From: Hyphomicrobiales bacterium
GTDB taxonomy: Bacteria; Pseudomonadota; Alphaproteobacteria; Rhizobiales; Beijerinckiaceae
Length of the DNA stretch: 64,000 nt
Assembly (NCBI GenBank): GCA_947455025.1
Contig: CANGLU010000009.1
Span: forward strand, 1 to 64,000
Reading direction: 5' to 3'
Under the pieces are notes generated by a model. It had not been told where the DNA came from and made no database searches. It was given only the letters and a program-made list of their open reading frames with translations. How positions within the stretch are numbered: the stretch's first letter is position 1; every line of letters begins with the position of its first letter. The position numbers and the translations under genes were made by a program. Below are positions 31,996-39,593 of this stretch, in pieces.

Positions 31996-33027
31996 ATGAC
32001 TGGCCGTCCAACCATAAAAGATGTTGCAAGACTTGCAGGCGTTAGTGTTGCAACCGTCGATCGCGTCGTGAATGGGCGTCATCCCGTGCGAACGGAAAGG
32101 GCGCAAAAGGTCTTTGAAGCAGCGGAATCGCTTGGATTTTACGCCACGGGCCTGATTCAGAGCCGAATAAGTGCCAAATTACCGCAGCATTCCATTGGCG
32201 TCTTGTTGCAGCAACCAAAGCAACAATTCTATCAAAATTTTGCAAAAGGGGTCGTTGAAGCCTCGGCAAAGCTTTCTCACCTGGGCCTCCATGTGATTGT
32301 CGACTTTTTGCCGTCTCAGCGACATGCGGATGTGGTTGAGGCATTGCGGGCGATGGCTCAACGGGTGGAAGCTGTTGCAATGGTTGCCATTGATCACCCC
32401 ATTATCAATGAGGCGGTTGCCGAGTTAAGGCAGAGCGGAATACCCGTTTTTACCCTGCTGTCTGATTTCGCCATCAATACACGTGAGGTCTATTTGGGTA
32501 CAAACAATTTGCAAGCCGGACGCACGAGTGCATGGTTTGTTAACCGCGGCGCAAAGCAATCCGGCAAAATTGCACTATGCGTCGGGAGCCATCGATTTCA
32601 CGGGCACGAATTGCGCGAGTCGGGTTTTCGTTCCTATTTTCGAGAACACGCTCCGGATATGTCTCTGCTGGAAACATTGGTTAATCTTGAAGACGATGCG
32701 ATCATGTATGATGCAACGTTCAATCTCTTGAAACGACATCCTGATCTGACGGGTCTCTATATTGCAGGCGGTGGCATGGAGGGCGCCATTGCTGCGCTTC
32801 GCGAAGAAAGACAGCCCGGTGAGGTGGCCATGGTTTGCAGTGAATTAACAACCGATACGCGGCTCGGTCTGGCTCAAAATATAATAACGGCGGTTCTTGG
32901 TACACCACTCACAGCTCTATGTGAATCATTGCTTGATATCATTCACCAAACGCTAACAAGCAAGAATAGAACGCATTCTGGACAAGTCTTTTTACCCTTT
33001 GATATTTTCCTTTCAGAAAACATTTAG
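31996..33027 (+). CDS. LacI-family transcriptional regulator (module 2)
   Basis: The start at 31996 (MTGRPTIKDVARLAGVSVAT) is chosen because the headpiece begins there, with GAGGGA ten bases upstream. 343 residues. The helix-turn-helix covers residues 5-27, with VDRVVNGRHPVRTERAQKVF continuing into the hinge region. The effector domain contains IGVLLQQPKQQFYQNFAKGV and ends LPFDIFLSENI, closely matching the tail of the regulator at 14399-15427. Both have Phe/Tyr-rich ligand segments at equal positions, so their effectors may be related. It sits between the divergent oxygenase gene and the hydroxylase gene 38 bp downstream. Confidence 0.9.
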   Translation: MTGRPTIKDVARLAGVSVATVDRVVNGRHPVRTERAQKVFEAAESLGFYATGLIQSRISAKLPQHSIGVLLQQPKQQFYQNFAKGVVEASAKLSHLGLHVIVDFLPSQRHADVVEALRAMAQRVEAVAMVAIDHPIINEAVAELRQSGIPVFTLLSDFAINTREVYLGTNNLQAGRTSAWFVNRGAKQSGKIALCVGSHRFHGHELRESGFRSYFREHAPDMSLLETLVNLEDDAIMYDATFNLLKRHPDLTGLYIAGGGMEGAIAALREERQPGEVAMVCSELTTDTRLGLAQNIITAVLGTPLTALCESLLDIIHQTLTSKNRTHSGQVFLPFDIFLSENI

Positions 33028-33065
33028 TTGGCTATATAGTTGAGCGAAAAATAGGGAGGTGGCAT

Positions 33066-34064
33066 ATGGACGATTTAGCTTATGGCAAGCGTAATAAGCG
33101 CGGCGATTGGGCACCGAATGAGCCCGCTGGCACCGCACCTTTGTTTTTTTTTCCGCCCCAGCCGCTGACCTTCTTAAAATGGCTACCGCATTATTTCTTG
33201 CCTTATAATCTGCTCTTCGCAGTGTCGACTCTTGTCTGGTGGAATTATGTTCTGCCCGATGTCGAAACCATGAAAACGCTCGGCGTCGCATGGATCGCAA
33301 AGCTGTATATTGTCAATCTCTTTGCTGTGCTTTTGTTTTTTGGTATCTTTGAATATCGCCTTTACATCCAACGCGCGCAGGCCAATCGTTTCAAGTATAA
33401 TGGCAAATGGCCATCGGATAATAAAAGCGATGTCTTCTGGTTCAAGAATCAGAATACAGACAGCCTCTTGCGTACCGTTTTTCATGCGATCCCAATCTGG
33501 ACGGCACTCGAAGTTGGCATTCTATATGCGTATGCCCACGGCTATGTGCCATGGCTGAGCTTTGCATCGAACCCTTGGTATCTCGCCCTTATCGCTTTGC
33601 TCGTACCCGTCATCCACGAGGTTCATTTCTACCTGCTGCACCGTTTGATACACACGCCGTTTCTTTATAAGCATGTTCACTCAGTGCACCACAATTCGGT
33701 GAATCCATCACCCTATTCATCGCTGTCGATGCATCCGGTTGAACTGCTCGGCTATCTTGGTGTTGCGCTTTGGCATCTTGTTATTCCGTCCAATACAATG
33801 CTCGCATTATACCAGCTCCATTTTGCGGGCTTTGGTGCAATTCCCGGTCATATCGGATTCGATAAAATTGAGACGGGCGAAAACAGCACCATGGATACGC
33901 ACGCCTATATCCACTATCTGCACCACAAAAATTTTGAAGTGAATTACGGCGATGGCCTAATTCCATTCGATAAATGGTTTGGCACGTTCCATGACGGCTC
34001 GCCTGAAGGGGAAGCACGGATGGAAGCCCGTTTTGAAAAGCGCCGCGCCAAGTTAAATTCGTGA
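33066..34064 (+). CDS. Membrane di-iron hydroxylase, fatty acid hydroxylase superfamily (paralogue 2)
   Basis: 332 residues, colinear with the protein encoded at 15575: both start MDDL-x2-G-x-RNKRGDW and keep all histidine clusters at the same positions (His192-x3-His196, His205-x2-His208-His209 and a C-terminal HYLHHKNFEVNYG). Five or so hydrophobic segments indicate an integral membrane enzyme. The ATG follows GGGAGGTGGC. It is transcribed together with lacI 2. A reduced ferredoxin is expected as electron donor. The context of sugar transporters makes hydroxylation or O-demethylation of an imported small molecule more likely than lipid hydroxylation, but that is inferred. Confidence 0.88.
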   Translation: MDDLAYGKRNKRGDWAPNEPAGTAPLFFFPPQPLTFLKWLPHYFLPYNLLFAVSTLVWWNYVLPDVETMKTLGVAWIAKLYIVNLFAVLLFFGIFEYRLYIQRAQANRFKYNGKWPSDNKSDVFWFKNQNTDSLLRTVFHAIPIWTALEVGILYAYAHGYVPWLSFASNPWYLALIALLVPVIHEVHFYLLHRLIHTPFLYKHVHSVHHNSVNPSPYSSLSMHPVELLGYLGVALWHLVIPSNTMLALYQLHFAGFGAIPGHIGFDKIETGENSTMDTHAYIHYLHHKNFEVNYGDGLIPFDKWFGTFHDGSPEGEARMEARFEKRRAKLNS

Positions 34065-34100
34065 GATGCCCGCCGAGGTCATCAACGTCATTCAAAAAGG

Positions 34101-34907
34101 CTAGGCCATGATAAAGGATCGCATGGAAATGGATCCAAGGTCGAACGAATTATTGAAGAAGTGTAGGGGCTCATCGTGTGCAACGCCGGCAACATAAAGC
34201 AGGGGCAAGTAATGCTCCGCTGTCGGATGGGCGAGGCGGGTAATTTGTCCGAGAGCACCAACCGCTGAGAGTGCACCAAAATCGCGGGCCTCAAGACGGC
34301 TGGCGATGTGCTGATCGAAAGTTTCGGCCCAATCATAAGGTGCGGCACCCGGGTTCAATGCGCTCAAATTATGAACGATGTTGCCGCTGCCGATAATCAT
34401 CACGCCTTTTTCACGCAACGCGCGCAGTTCTTGTGCGAGTTCAAAATGCTGATTGAGCGATTTTGATAGATCAAGCGAGAGCTGGTAGACGGGTATGTCC
34501 GCTTTTGGGAACATTTTGATCAGAACTGACCAGGCGCCGTGATCAAGTCCCCATTCCTCATCGGCTTCGAGATGATGGTTGCGGACAAGATCGATTGTCG
34601 CATGAGCCATTTCGGGCGCACCCGGTGCGGGATAGTGTTGCTCGAACAGTTTCCGTGGAAACCCGCCGAAATCATGAATGGTTTGCGGTTTGCTCTTAAC
34701 ATTCACTAGCGTTGTGCCACGCGTCATCCAGTGGGCTGAAACAACCAGAATAGCATTTGGAACAGGGAGGCTGTCGCCGATGGTCCGCCATGTGCGGCTA
34801 TATTCATTGTCTTCGATGGCATTCATCGGATTGCCATGGCCGACAAATAAAGTTGGCATGCGGGGTGTTGCTTTCAGCTCCGAGAATGCAGTCTTCAGCG
34901 AGGTCAT
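34101..34907 (-). CDS. DODA-type extradiol ring-cleavage dioxygenase (YgiD-like)
   Basis: 268 residues. Features of the LigB/DODA family: PTLFVGHGNPMNAI near residue 18 with the metal-binding His, ILVVSAHWMTRGTTLV near 53 with the second His, LDHGAWSVLIKMFPKADIPV near 120, and GSGNIVHNLSALN near 172. These proteins bind Fe or Zn and cleave catechols such as DOPA at the 4,5 position. GGAAG precedes the ATG. Neighbours do not suggest an aromatic pathway, and many bacterial members have no known physiological substrate. Confidence 0.88.
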   Translation of the reverse strand: MTSLKTAFSELKATPRMPTLFVGHGNPMNAIEDNEYSRTWRTIGDSLPVPNAILVVSAHWMTRGTTLVNVKSKPQTIHDFGGFPRKLFEQHYPAPGAPEMAHATIDLVRNHHLEADEEWGLDHGAWSVLIKMFPKADIPVYQLSLDLSKSLNQHFELAQELRALREKGVMIIGSGNIVHNLSALNPGAAPYDWAETFDQHIASRLEARDFGALSAVGALGQITRLAHPTAEHYLPLLYVAGVAHDEPLHFFNNSFDLGSISMRSFIMA

Positions 34908-34933
34908 GCGTATCTTCCACTGTTACAGGTGAG

Positions 34934-34957
34934 AGGGGCGGCATGAGAGCCGCCCCT
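34934..34957 (-). other. Stem-loop between SnoaL-like and dioxygenase genes
   Basis: AGGGGCGGC (34934-34942) pairs perfectly with GCCGCCCCT (34949-34957) over loop ATGAGA, just after the stop of the leftward SnoaL-like gene. It lacks a T-run on that strand. Confidence 0.6.
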
Positions 34958-34967
34958 TGAGTTCGTG

Positions 34968-35534
34968 TTACTGGGCCAATCCGATTTGCTTCATGAAGTC
35001 GTTATTATCCCAGAATAACCATTCATGGTCCATCGTGCCATTTTTCCAGTGTCCGACGGTAGCCATGCCGATAGCGAAGCGCTTGCCAGTTGGTTGGATA
35101 AATTTGCCTTCGCCAATTGGCATCGGCTTTGAGAAGGTCCCTGTCATGACGCCTGTAGCCGTGGTCCAGCTGCCCGAACCGAAGCGGATCGGATGCTCCT
35201 TGATCTTAATATCCGGCGCATAAACAAAGAGAGCCTTCAAATCTTCCGTATGCTTGTCGAGACCCTTGGTTTCATGGCCGTCCGGCCATGTCACCACGAT
35301 ATCTTTGGAATGACTTTCTTTGAGCCGATCCCATTTCTGGTTCGAGAATACATCGAAATCGAGGATGTCGAAAATTTTAAGGTTCTTTTCAACAGCAGGT
35401 GCCTGTTGTTCAGGAGGCGGAGGCGGCGTTTCAGGATTTTCTGCCAAAGTGCCAGCATGCACCGAGTAGGAAACAAGAGTCGTTGCAGCGAGTGTTAAAA
35501 GAAAACGCTTTGTGTTTAAGCTACGCATCATCAT
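34968..35534 (-). CDS. Exported SnoaL/NTF2-like protein
   Basis: 188 residues. The N-terminus has a signal peptide (basic LNTKR then FLLTLAATTLVSYSVHAG, cleavage near residue 27). A proline-rich linker follows (PETPPPPPEQQAP), and then an NTF2-like ester-cyclase domain from about residue 50, with DILDFDVFSNQKWDRL, WPDGHETKGLDKHTEDLKAL, a GTMTGTF-like core (TGVMTGTFSKPMP) and a C-terminal HEWLFWDNNDFMKQIG. Secreted SnoaL-like proteins are common, and their substrates are rarely known. AGGACAA precedes a run of three ATG codons. The dioxygenase gene follows at 60 bp. Confidence 0.82.
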   Translation of the reverse strand: MMMRSLNTKRFLLTLAATTLVSYSVHAGTLAENPETPPPPPEQQAPAVEKNLKIFDILDFDVFSNQKWDRLKESHSKDIVVTWPDGHETKGLDKHTEDLKALFVYAPDIKIKEHPIRFGSGSWTTATGVMTGTFSKPMPIGEGKFIQPTGKRFAIGMATVGHWKNGTMDHEWLFWDNNDFMKQIGLAQ

Positions 35535-35570
35535 TTGTCCTTTTTAGGGTGGGTAGTAATCGTGTCGGGG

Positions 35571-36197
35571 TTAAGCGGCTGCGACCCATGTCGGGGAGAT
35601 GGCGGTGCCGAGGCCCGCGCCATAGCCAAAATAGATATTCAATCCCGCAAGCGGTTCGAGATAGCGGGCGTTTTTCAACGGGCCCGCATCGGTCACGACA
35701 AAGCCCATCGACTGCGCGAGCGCGGTGACTTGCGCTTTGGCATCGGCATCATCGGATGCGACGAACACGGTGACCTTGCCGCCATTGGCAAGTGCGGAAC
35801 CGGCGGCGAGCAATTGCGCGAAGACGGTATTAAAGCCTTTGACGAGACGAATGCCGGGAATGGCTTTCACAATCTCTTCCGCCGATGACGTCGAGTGGCC
35901 AATGGTCAGGCCCATATAATCGGCGGTGAGCGGGTTGGTGATATCGACCACGATTTTGCCGGACAGATCGCCTGCGCTTTTCAAGGCTGCCACCGCGTCA
36001 GCGGCACCCGTTGCGACAATGATAATGTCGGATGCGCGAACCTCGGTGGGCTCGACAACCGTTGCACCATGCGCCTTTGCGGCGGCTTCGGCGGAGGCGC
36101 GGTCGGCGCTTGCGATGGTGACGCTATGGCCGGCTTTGGTCAGTTGCTTGACGAAAGACGAGCCCATATTGCCGGAACCAATGACAGAAACTTTCAT
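35571..36197 (-). CDS. F420-dependent-reductase-like NAD(P)-binding protein
   Basis: 208 residues. A single Rossmann domain begins at the N-terminus (VSVIGSGNMGSSFVKQLTKA). DIIIVATGAADAVAAL, KIVVDITNPLTADYMGL and RLVKGFNTVFAQLLAAG are typical of proteins annotated as NADPH:F420 reductase-like or 'NADP oxidoreductase coenzyme F420-dependent'. Such proteins in proteobacteria lack F420 and use other acceptors or substrates. It diverges from the LysR gene at 36336, the standard arrangement for a LysR target gene. AGGTGC precedes the ATG. Confidence 0.85.
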   Translation of the reverse strand: MKVSVIGSGNMGSSFVKQLTKAGHSVTIASADRASAEAAAKAHGATVVEPTEVRASDIIIVATGAADAVAALKSAGDLSGKIVVDITNPLTADYMGLTIGHSTSSAEEIVKAIPGIRLVKGFNTVFAQLLAAGSALANGGKVTVFVASDDADAKAQVTALAQSMGFVVTDAGPLKNARYLEPLAGLNIYFGYGAGLGTAISPTWVAAA

Positions 36198-36335
36198 AAT
36201 TGCACCTTTTAAGTTGTTGGTTTCAAAAACCGACGTCGATAGCGGCGCCGTTGATGCAAGGGATATTCAGTTTGCTTTCCGAGATAAACGGGTGTAAATG
36301 ATTTAGATAATTTTAATTTCTGCAATAATCAGATC

Positions 36336-37226
36336 ATGGACCTCTTCAAATCCATTCAGGCCTATGTGGCCACGGTCGAGGCGGGCAGCCTTGTTGACGC
36401 TGCCGAGCAGCTCGGCACCTCGAATGCGGCTGTCTCGCGCTACCTTGCGGCGTTAGAGGAGCATCTTGGCGCGCGGCTTTTAAACCGCACCACTCGCCGC
36501 CTTTCCATGACGGCGGCGGGGCAGGATTTTTATAACCGCGCCCAGACGATCCTCGCCGATGTCGCGGAAGCCGAAGCGGTGGCGGGTGCTACAACCTCAT
36601 CGCCTTCAGGGCTTTTGCGGATCAGCGCGCCACTGTCTTTCGGGATCGGAACCCTATCGCAGATCATGCCGGGATTTCTCGCGCGCTATCCCGATCTCCG
36701 GATTGATATCGATCTCACTGATCGCGTGACGGATCTCACCAACGATGGCGTTGATGTCGCGGTTCGCATTGCGCGCGAACCAGCAACCACCAATGTGATC
36801 GCTCGAAAAATCGCGCCGGTAAAAATGATCATATGCGCCGCGCCGTCTTACCTTGAGAAGCGTGGAGTTCCTCATGTGCCGGATGATCTCCACCAATGCG
36901 AGACGCTTAATTATTCCTATCTGTCGTCAGGCGATAATTGGACGCTGACCCATGCTGACGGTCGCCAATCAGTAGTGCGGATCAAGCCGCGCGTGCACGC
37001 GACGAATGGCGATATTTTAAGGGAATTGGCTATCGCGGGTCACGGTGTGATCATGCAGCCAGATTTCATTGTTGGTGCTGCGCTGGAAGCAGGCGCGCTT
37101 AAAAGCATTCTGAATGAATGGTCGATCGACGGCTATCATCTCTATGCGATTTATTTGAGCCGTAAGTTTTTATCGGCGAAGGTGAGGGCGTTTATCGATT
37201 ATCTCGCCGACGCGATGACGAGTTGA
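36336..37226 (+). CDS. LysR-family transcriptional regulator
   Basis: 296 residues. The winged helix-turn-helix covers residues 1-60 (VDAAEQLGTSNAAVSRYLAA is the recognition region, followed by LLNRTTRRLSMTAAGQDFY). The effector domain belongs to the CrgA/DhcR-like PBP2 subgroup (GLLRISAPLSFGIGTL, DVAVRIA). It probably controls the divergent F420-reductase-like gene. The 138-bp intergenic segment between the two starts must contain the operator, but I cannot pick a single T-N11-A box with confidence. Confidence 0.92.
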   Translation: MDLFKSIQAYVATVEAGSLVDAAEQLGTSNAAVSRYLAALEEHLGARLLNRTTRRLSMTAAGQDFYNRAQTILADVAEAEAVAGATTSSPSGLLRISAPLSFGIGTLSQIMPGFLARYPDLRIDIDLTDRVTDLTNDGVDVAVRIAREPATTNVIARKIAPVKMIICAAPSYLEKRGVPHVPDDLHQCETLNYSYLSSGDNWTLTHADGRQSVVRIKPRVHATNGDILRELAIAGHGVIMQPDFIVGAALEAGALKSILNEWSIDGYHLYAIYLSRKFLSAKVRAFIDYLADAMTS

Positions 37227-37286
37227 TTATAGTCGTGTGATATTTTACGAATTTCCGAGCTGCCCTTTGAATCAGGCCTTTGTTCT

Positions 37287-37883
37287 CTATATGGTTAACT
37301 CTAGCCTTGCGGCTGGTGCTTCAATAGGCAAGATCAAATCACGCTCGATCTCCCACGGATGACCCGCCCAACCTTCGAAAGTAAAACCTTCGACGGTGAG
37401 GTGATCATTCGGTTTAAGCTTTCGCAACAGCCAGTCATAGGCAATCATACCCGTGCTCGGCATCGCGGCCTGTGGCATACCCAATCGAAGCATTTGATAT
37501 TCCAGCCGCACGGATGAAAGAAGCGAAACACTTTCGATTGGCCATTGCTTTGCAAGCATCCGCCATGACTGGGTTAATTGATAGTCGTCCAGCGATGTGC
37601 CCCCGCCTTTTGTCTGAAGATAGGCTCGCTTTGACGTGTAAAAAACCGGATTTCGACCCCGGATAATGGTAGCTTCGCCCAATAGGGCGCCTCGTTCTTT
37701 AATCGCCTGACACAACGGGGCAGAAACGGTTTCTCCCATATTGGCAATAAAAACATGTTGCGTTTTTTCCGCGCTCATCTGCTCGGCGTGCCGACAACTA
37801 TTGATTTGCACGATCGAATCGGCAGCGCTCGACGCGCGCGCGAGATCCTTTGTTGGCCCATTGCCCACAAGCAAATAATGCAT
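37287..37883 (-). CDS. Sialyltransferase-like (GT29-like) protein of unknown function
   Basis: 198 residues. The start LLVGNGPTKDLARASSAADS and the segment AAMPSTGMIAYDWLLRKLKP followed by HLTVEGFTFEGWAGHPWEIE resemble the GT29 sialyltransferase-like proteins of alphaproteobacteria, sometimes annotated as 'urease operon accessory protein'. These have an S-motif-like NGP start and a late TGM motif. Catalytic activity is not established for that group. No urease genes are in this window, although the urea transporter is 11 kb away. It is isolated, with 60 bp to the LysR gene and 168 bp to the photolyase gene. Identification is tentative. Confidence 0.6.
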   Translation of the reverse strand: MHYLLVGNGPTKDLARASSAADSIVQINSCRHAEQMSAEKTQHVFIANMGETVSAPLCQAIKERGALLGEATIIRGRNPVFYTSKRAYLQTKGGGTSLDDYQLTQSWRMLAKQWPIESVSLLSSVRLEYQMLRLGMPQAAMPSTGMIAYDWLLRKLKPNDHLTVEGFTFEGWAGHPWEIERDLILPIEAPAARLELTI

Positions 37884-38051
37884 ACTACCATCCGTCAGCG
37901 CAAAGAAGCTTTAGCGCACGCGGTGGCTTTCAGCATCAATCAAAATGTCCAGCATAGGCTGTACGCGTACTCTTAAGAGATGCGGAAATCTAATCAAGTA
38001 CTTTCTTATAATCGAACAGCAGGGGTATAAAATTTGCAGCATTAAAGGCAT

Positions 38052-39593
38052 TTATGACAAGTCGAATGTGAGTTGTGAATCGTCATTTGTTTTGATCTTT
38101 CCTTTCGATGGTCGCCCCGTCATGGGGATACCGGCCTTCCGGCTGCCATGTTTGACTGCAATCGCCTTTGCGGCTTGTTTATGCCCGCGATCGTTCCGGA
38201 GCGTATAGAGCGTTTCCCGTGCGGCTTTTGCAGCCGATGCATGATCGACAATTGGCGGCGGATAGGGCAGGGACGCCGCGCCCGACCAAAGCCATGGCTC
38301 ATGGATAAAGGCGTCCGGCACCGCCTCTAGTTCAGGCACAAAGGCGCGCACAAAGGCACCGGTGGGGTCCTGATCCATGCCCTGTTTAACCGGGTTATAG
38401 ATGCGCATGGTGTTAATGCCGGTGGTGCCCGATTGCATCTGTACTTGAGACCAATGAATGCCCGGCTCGTAATCGACAAATTGCCGCGCGAGATGCAATC
38501 CGCTGGCGCGCCATGGCAGCCATAAATGATAGCTGGCGAACGACATCAGCATCGCCCGCATCCGGAAATTGATCCAGCCGTGCTGATCGAGTGCCCGCAT
38601 GCAGGCATCAATGAAGGGAAATCCAGTTTCACCCTTGCTCCAGGCCGTCAACCGGTCCGCATCCGCGATATCGGGGCGAACGCCATCATAAGCCCGATGA
38701 AGATTTTCAAATTCAAGACGCGGTTCATCCTCGAGCTTTTGCATGAAGTGGCAGTGCCAATGTTGGCGGCCGGCGAAGGAGGAAAGCGAAGCGCGCCAGT
38801 TCTTTGATGCAGCATCATTGAGAGGTCGGATCGTGGCGAGTCGCTTGGCTGTTGCCTGCGCTACTTCCCGCATCGAAATCGTGCCCCATGTGATGTGCGG
38901 CGATAGGCGCGAACAGGCATCGAAGGCGGTAACCGGGCTGGACATTTGAAAGCGATAGTCGCGTCCCCGCTCATTGAGAAAACTAGCAAGTGTGGAAAGA
39001 GCAGCGGTGCGGCCGCCAGCCTGTCGATAAGGGCAAGGGTCGGGCGCAAGGCCCAACTCGTCAAAGGTCGGAATAGTGTTTGGCCAATCCCCCATGATGG
39101 GTTGCAAGGCTGCAGGTGGAACCGTCAAGGGTTCAGCCATCCTACGATCCCAGGCATTGGCCCAGCCATTTCGTGATTTTAGCCGCCGGATGACTCCAAA
39201 TTGCTCTGGCTCATGCCAAACCACGCCCTGTTCTTTTGCCCATGCCGCAACCGCCTTATCGCGATTAAACGTCCAGCCATTGCCTGTTTCCTCATGGCTC
39301 CACAGTGATGTGATCGGGGTTCGCTGATGAATTGCATTGAAGATCGATACGGCATCGCCCACCATAACACAGAGCGGTTGGCCAAGGCCTGCAAGTTCGC
39401 TTGAAAGTTCGGCGACGCTCTCGGCGGCAAAGGCCCATTGTCGTGCGGACGCGTCGGGCTGGGCCCAAAATTCTGGCTCGACAATGTAGAGTGGCAGCAT
39501 AGGACCAAGCCTTGCCGCCATAGCCAGCGGCCGGTGATCGGCCACGCGCAAATCGCGCTTGAACCAAACGATGTTGAGAGGCTGGTTCATCAA
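38052..39593 (-). CDS. Cryptochrome/deoxyribodipyrimidine photolyase family protein
   Basis: 513 residues. The N-terminal antenna-type alpha/beta domain (NIVWFKRDLRVADHRPLAMA, then SLWSHEETGNGWTFNRDKAV) is followed by the all-helical FAD-binding domain from about residue 200: FAGRQHWHCHFMQKLEDEP, KGETGFPFIDACMRALDQHG and WINFRMRAMLMSFASYHLWL, then SGTTGINTMRIYNPVKQG with the FAD-contacting Asn region. It probably repairs UV photoproducts with light or serves as a photoreceptor. No Fe-S cysteine cluster is seen near the C-terminus, which ends in a basic tail. It overlaps the 3' end of the second photolyase-like gene by four bases, so the two are co-translated. Confidence 0.88.
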   Translation of the reverse strand: MMNQPLNIVWFKRDLRVADHRPLAMAARLGPMLPLYIVEPEFWAQPDASARQWAFAAESVAELSSELAGLGQPLCVMVGDAVSIFNAIHQRTPITSLWSHEETGNGWTFNRDKAVAAWAKEQGVVWHEPEQFGVIRRLKSRNGWANAWDRRMAEPLTVPPAALQPIMGDWPNTIPTFDELGLAPDPCPYRQAGGRTAALSTLASFLNERGRDYRFQMSSPVTAFDACSRLSPHITWGTISMREVAQATAKRLATIRPLNDAASKNWRASLSSFAGRQHWHCHFMQKLEDEPRLEFENLHRAYDGVRPDIADADRLTAWSKGETGFPFIDACMRALDQHGWINFRMRAMLMSFASYHLWLPWRASGLHLARQFVDYEPGIHWSQVQMQSGTTGINTMRIYNPVKQGMDQDPTGAFVRAFVPELEAVPDAFIHEPWLWSGAASLPYPPPIVDHASAAKAARETLYTLRNDRGHKQAAKAIAVKHGSRKAGIPMTGRPSKGKIKTNDDSQLTFDLS

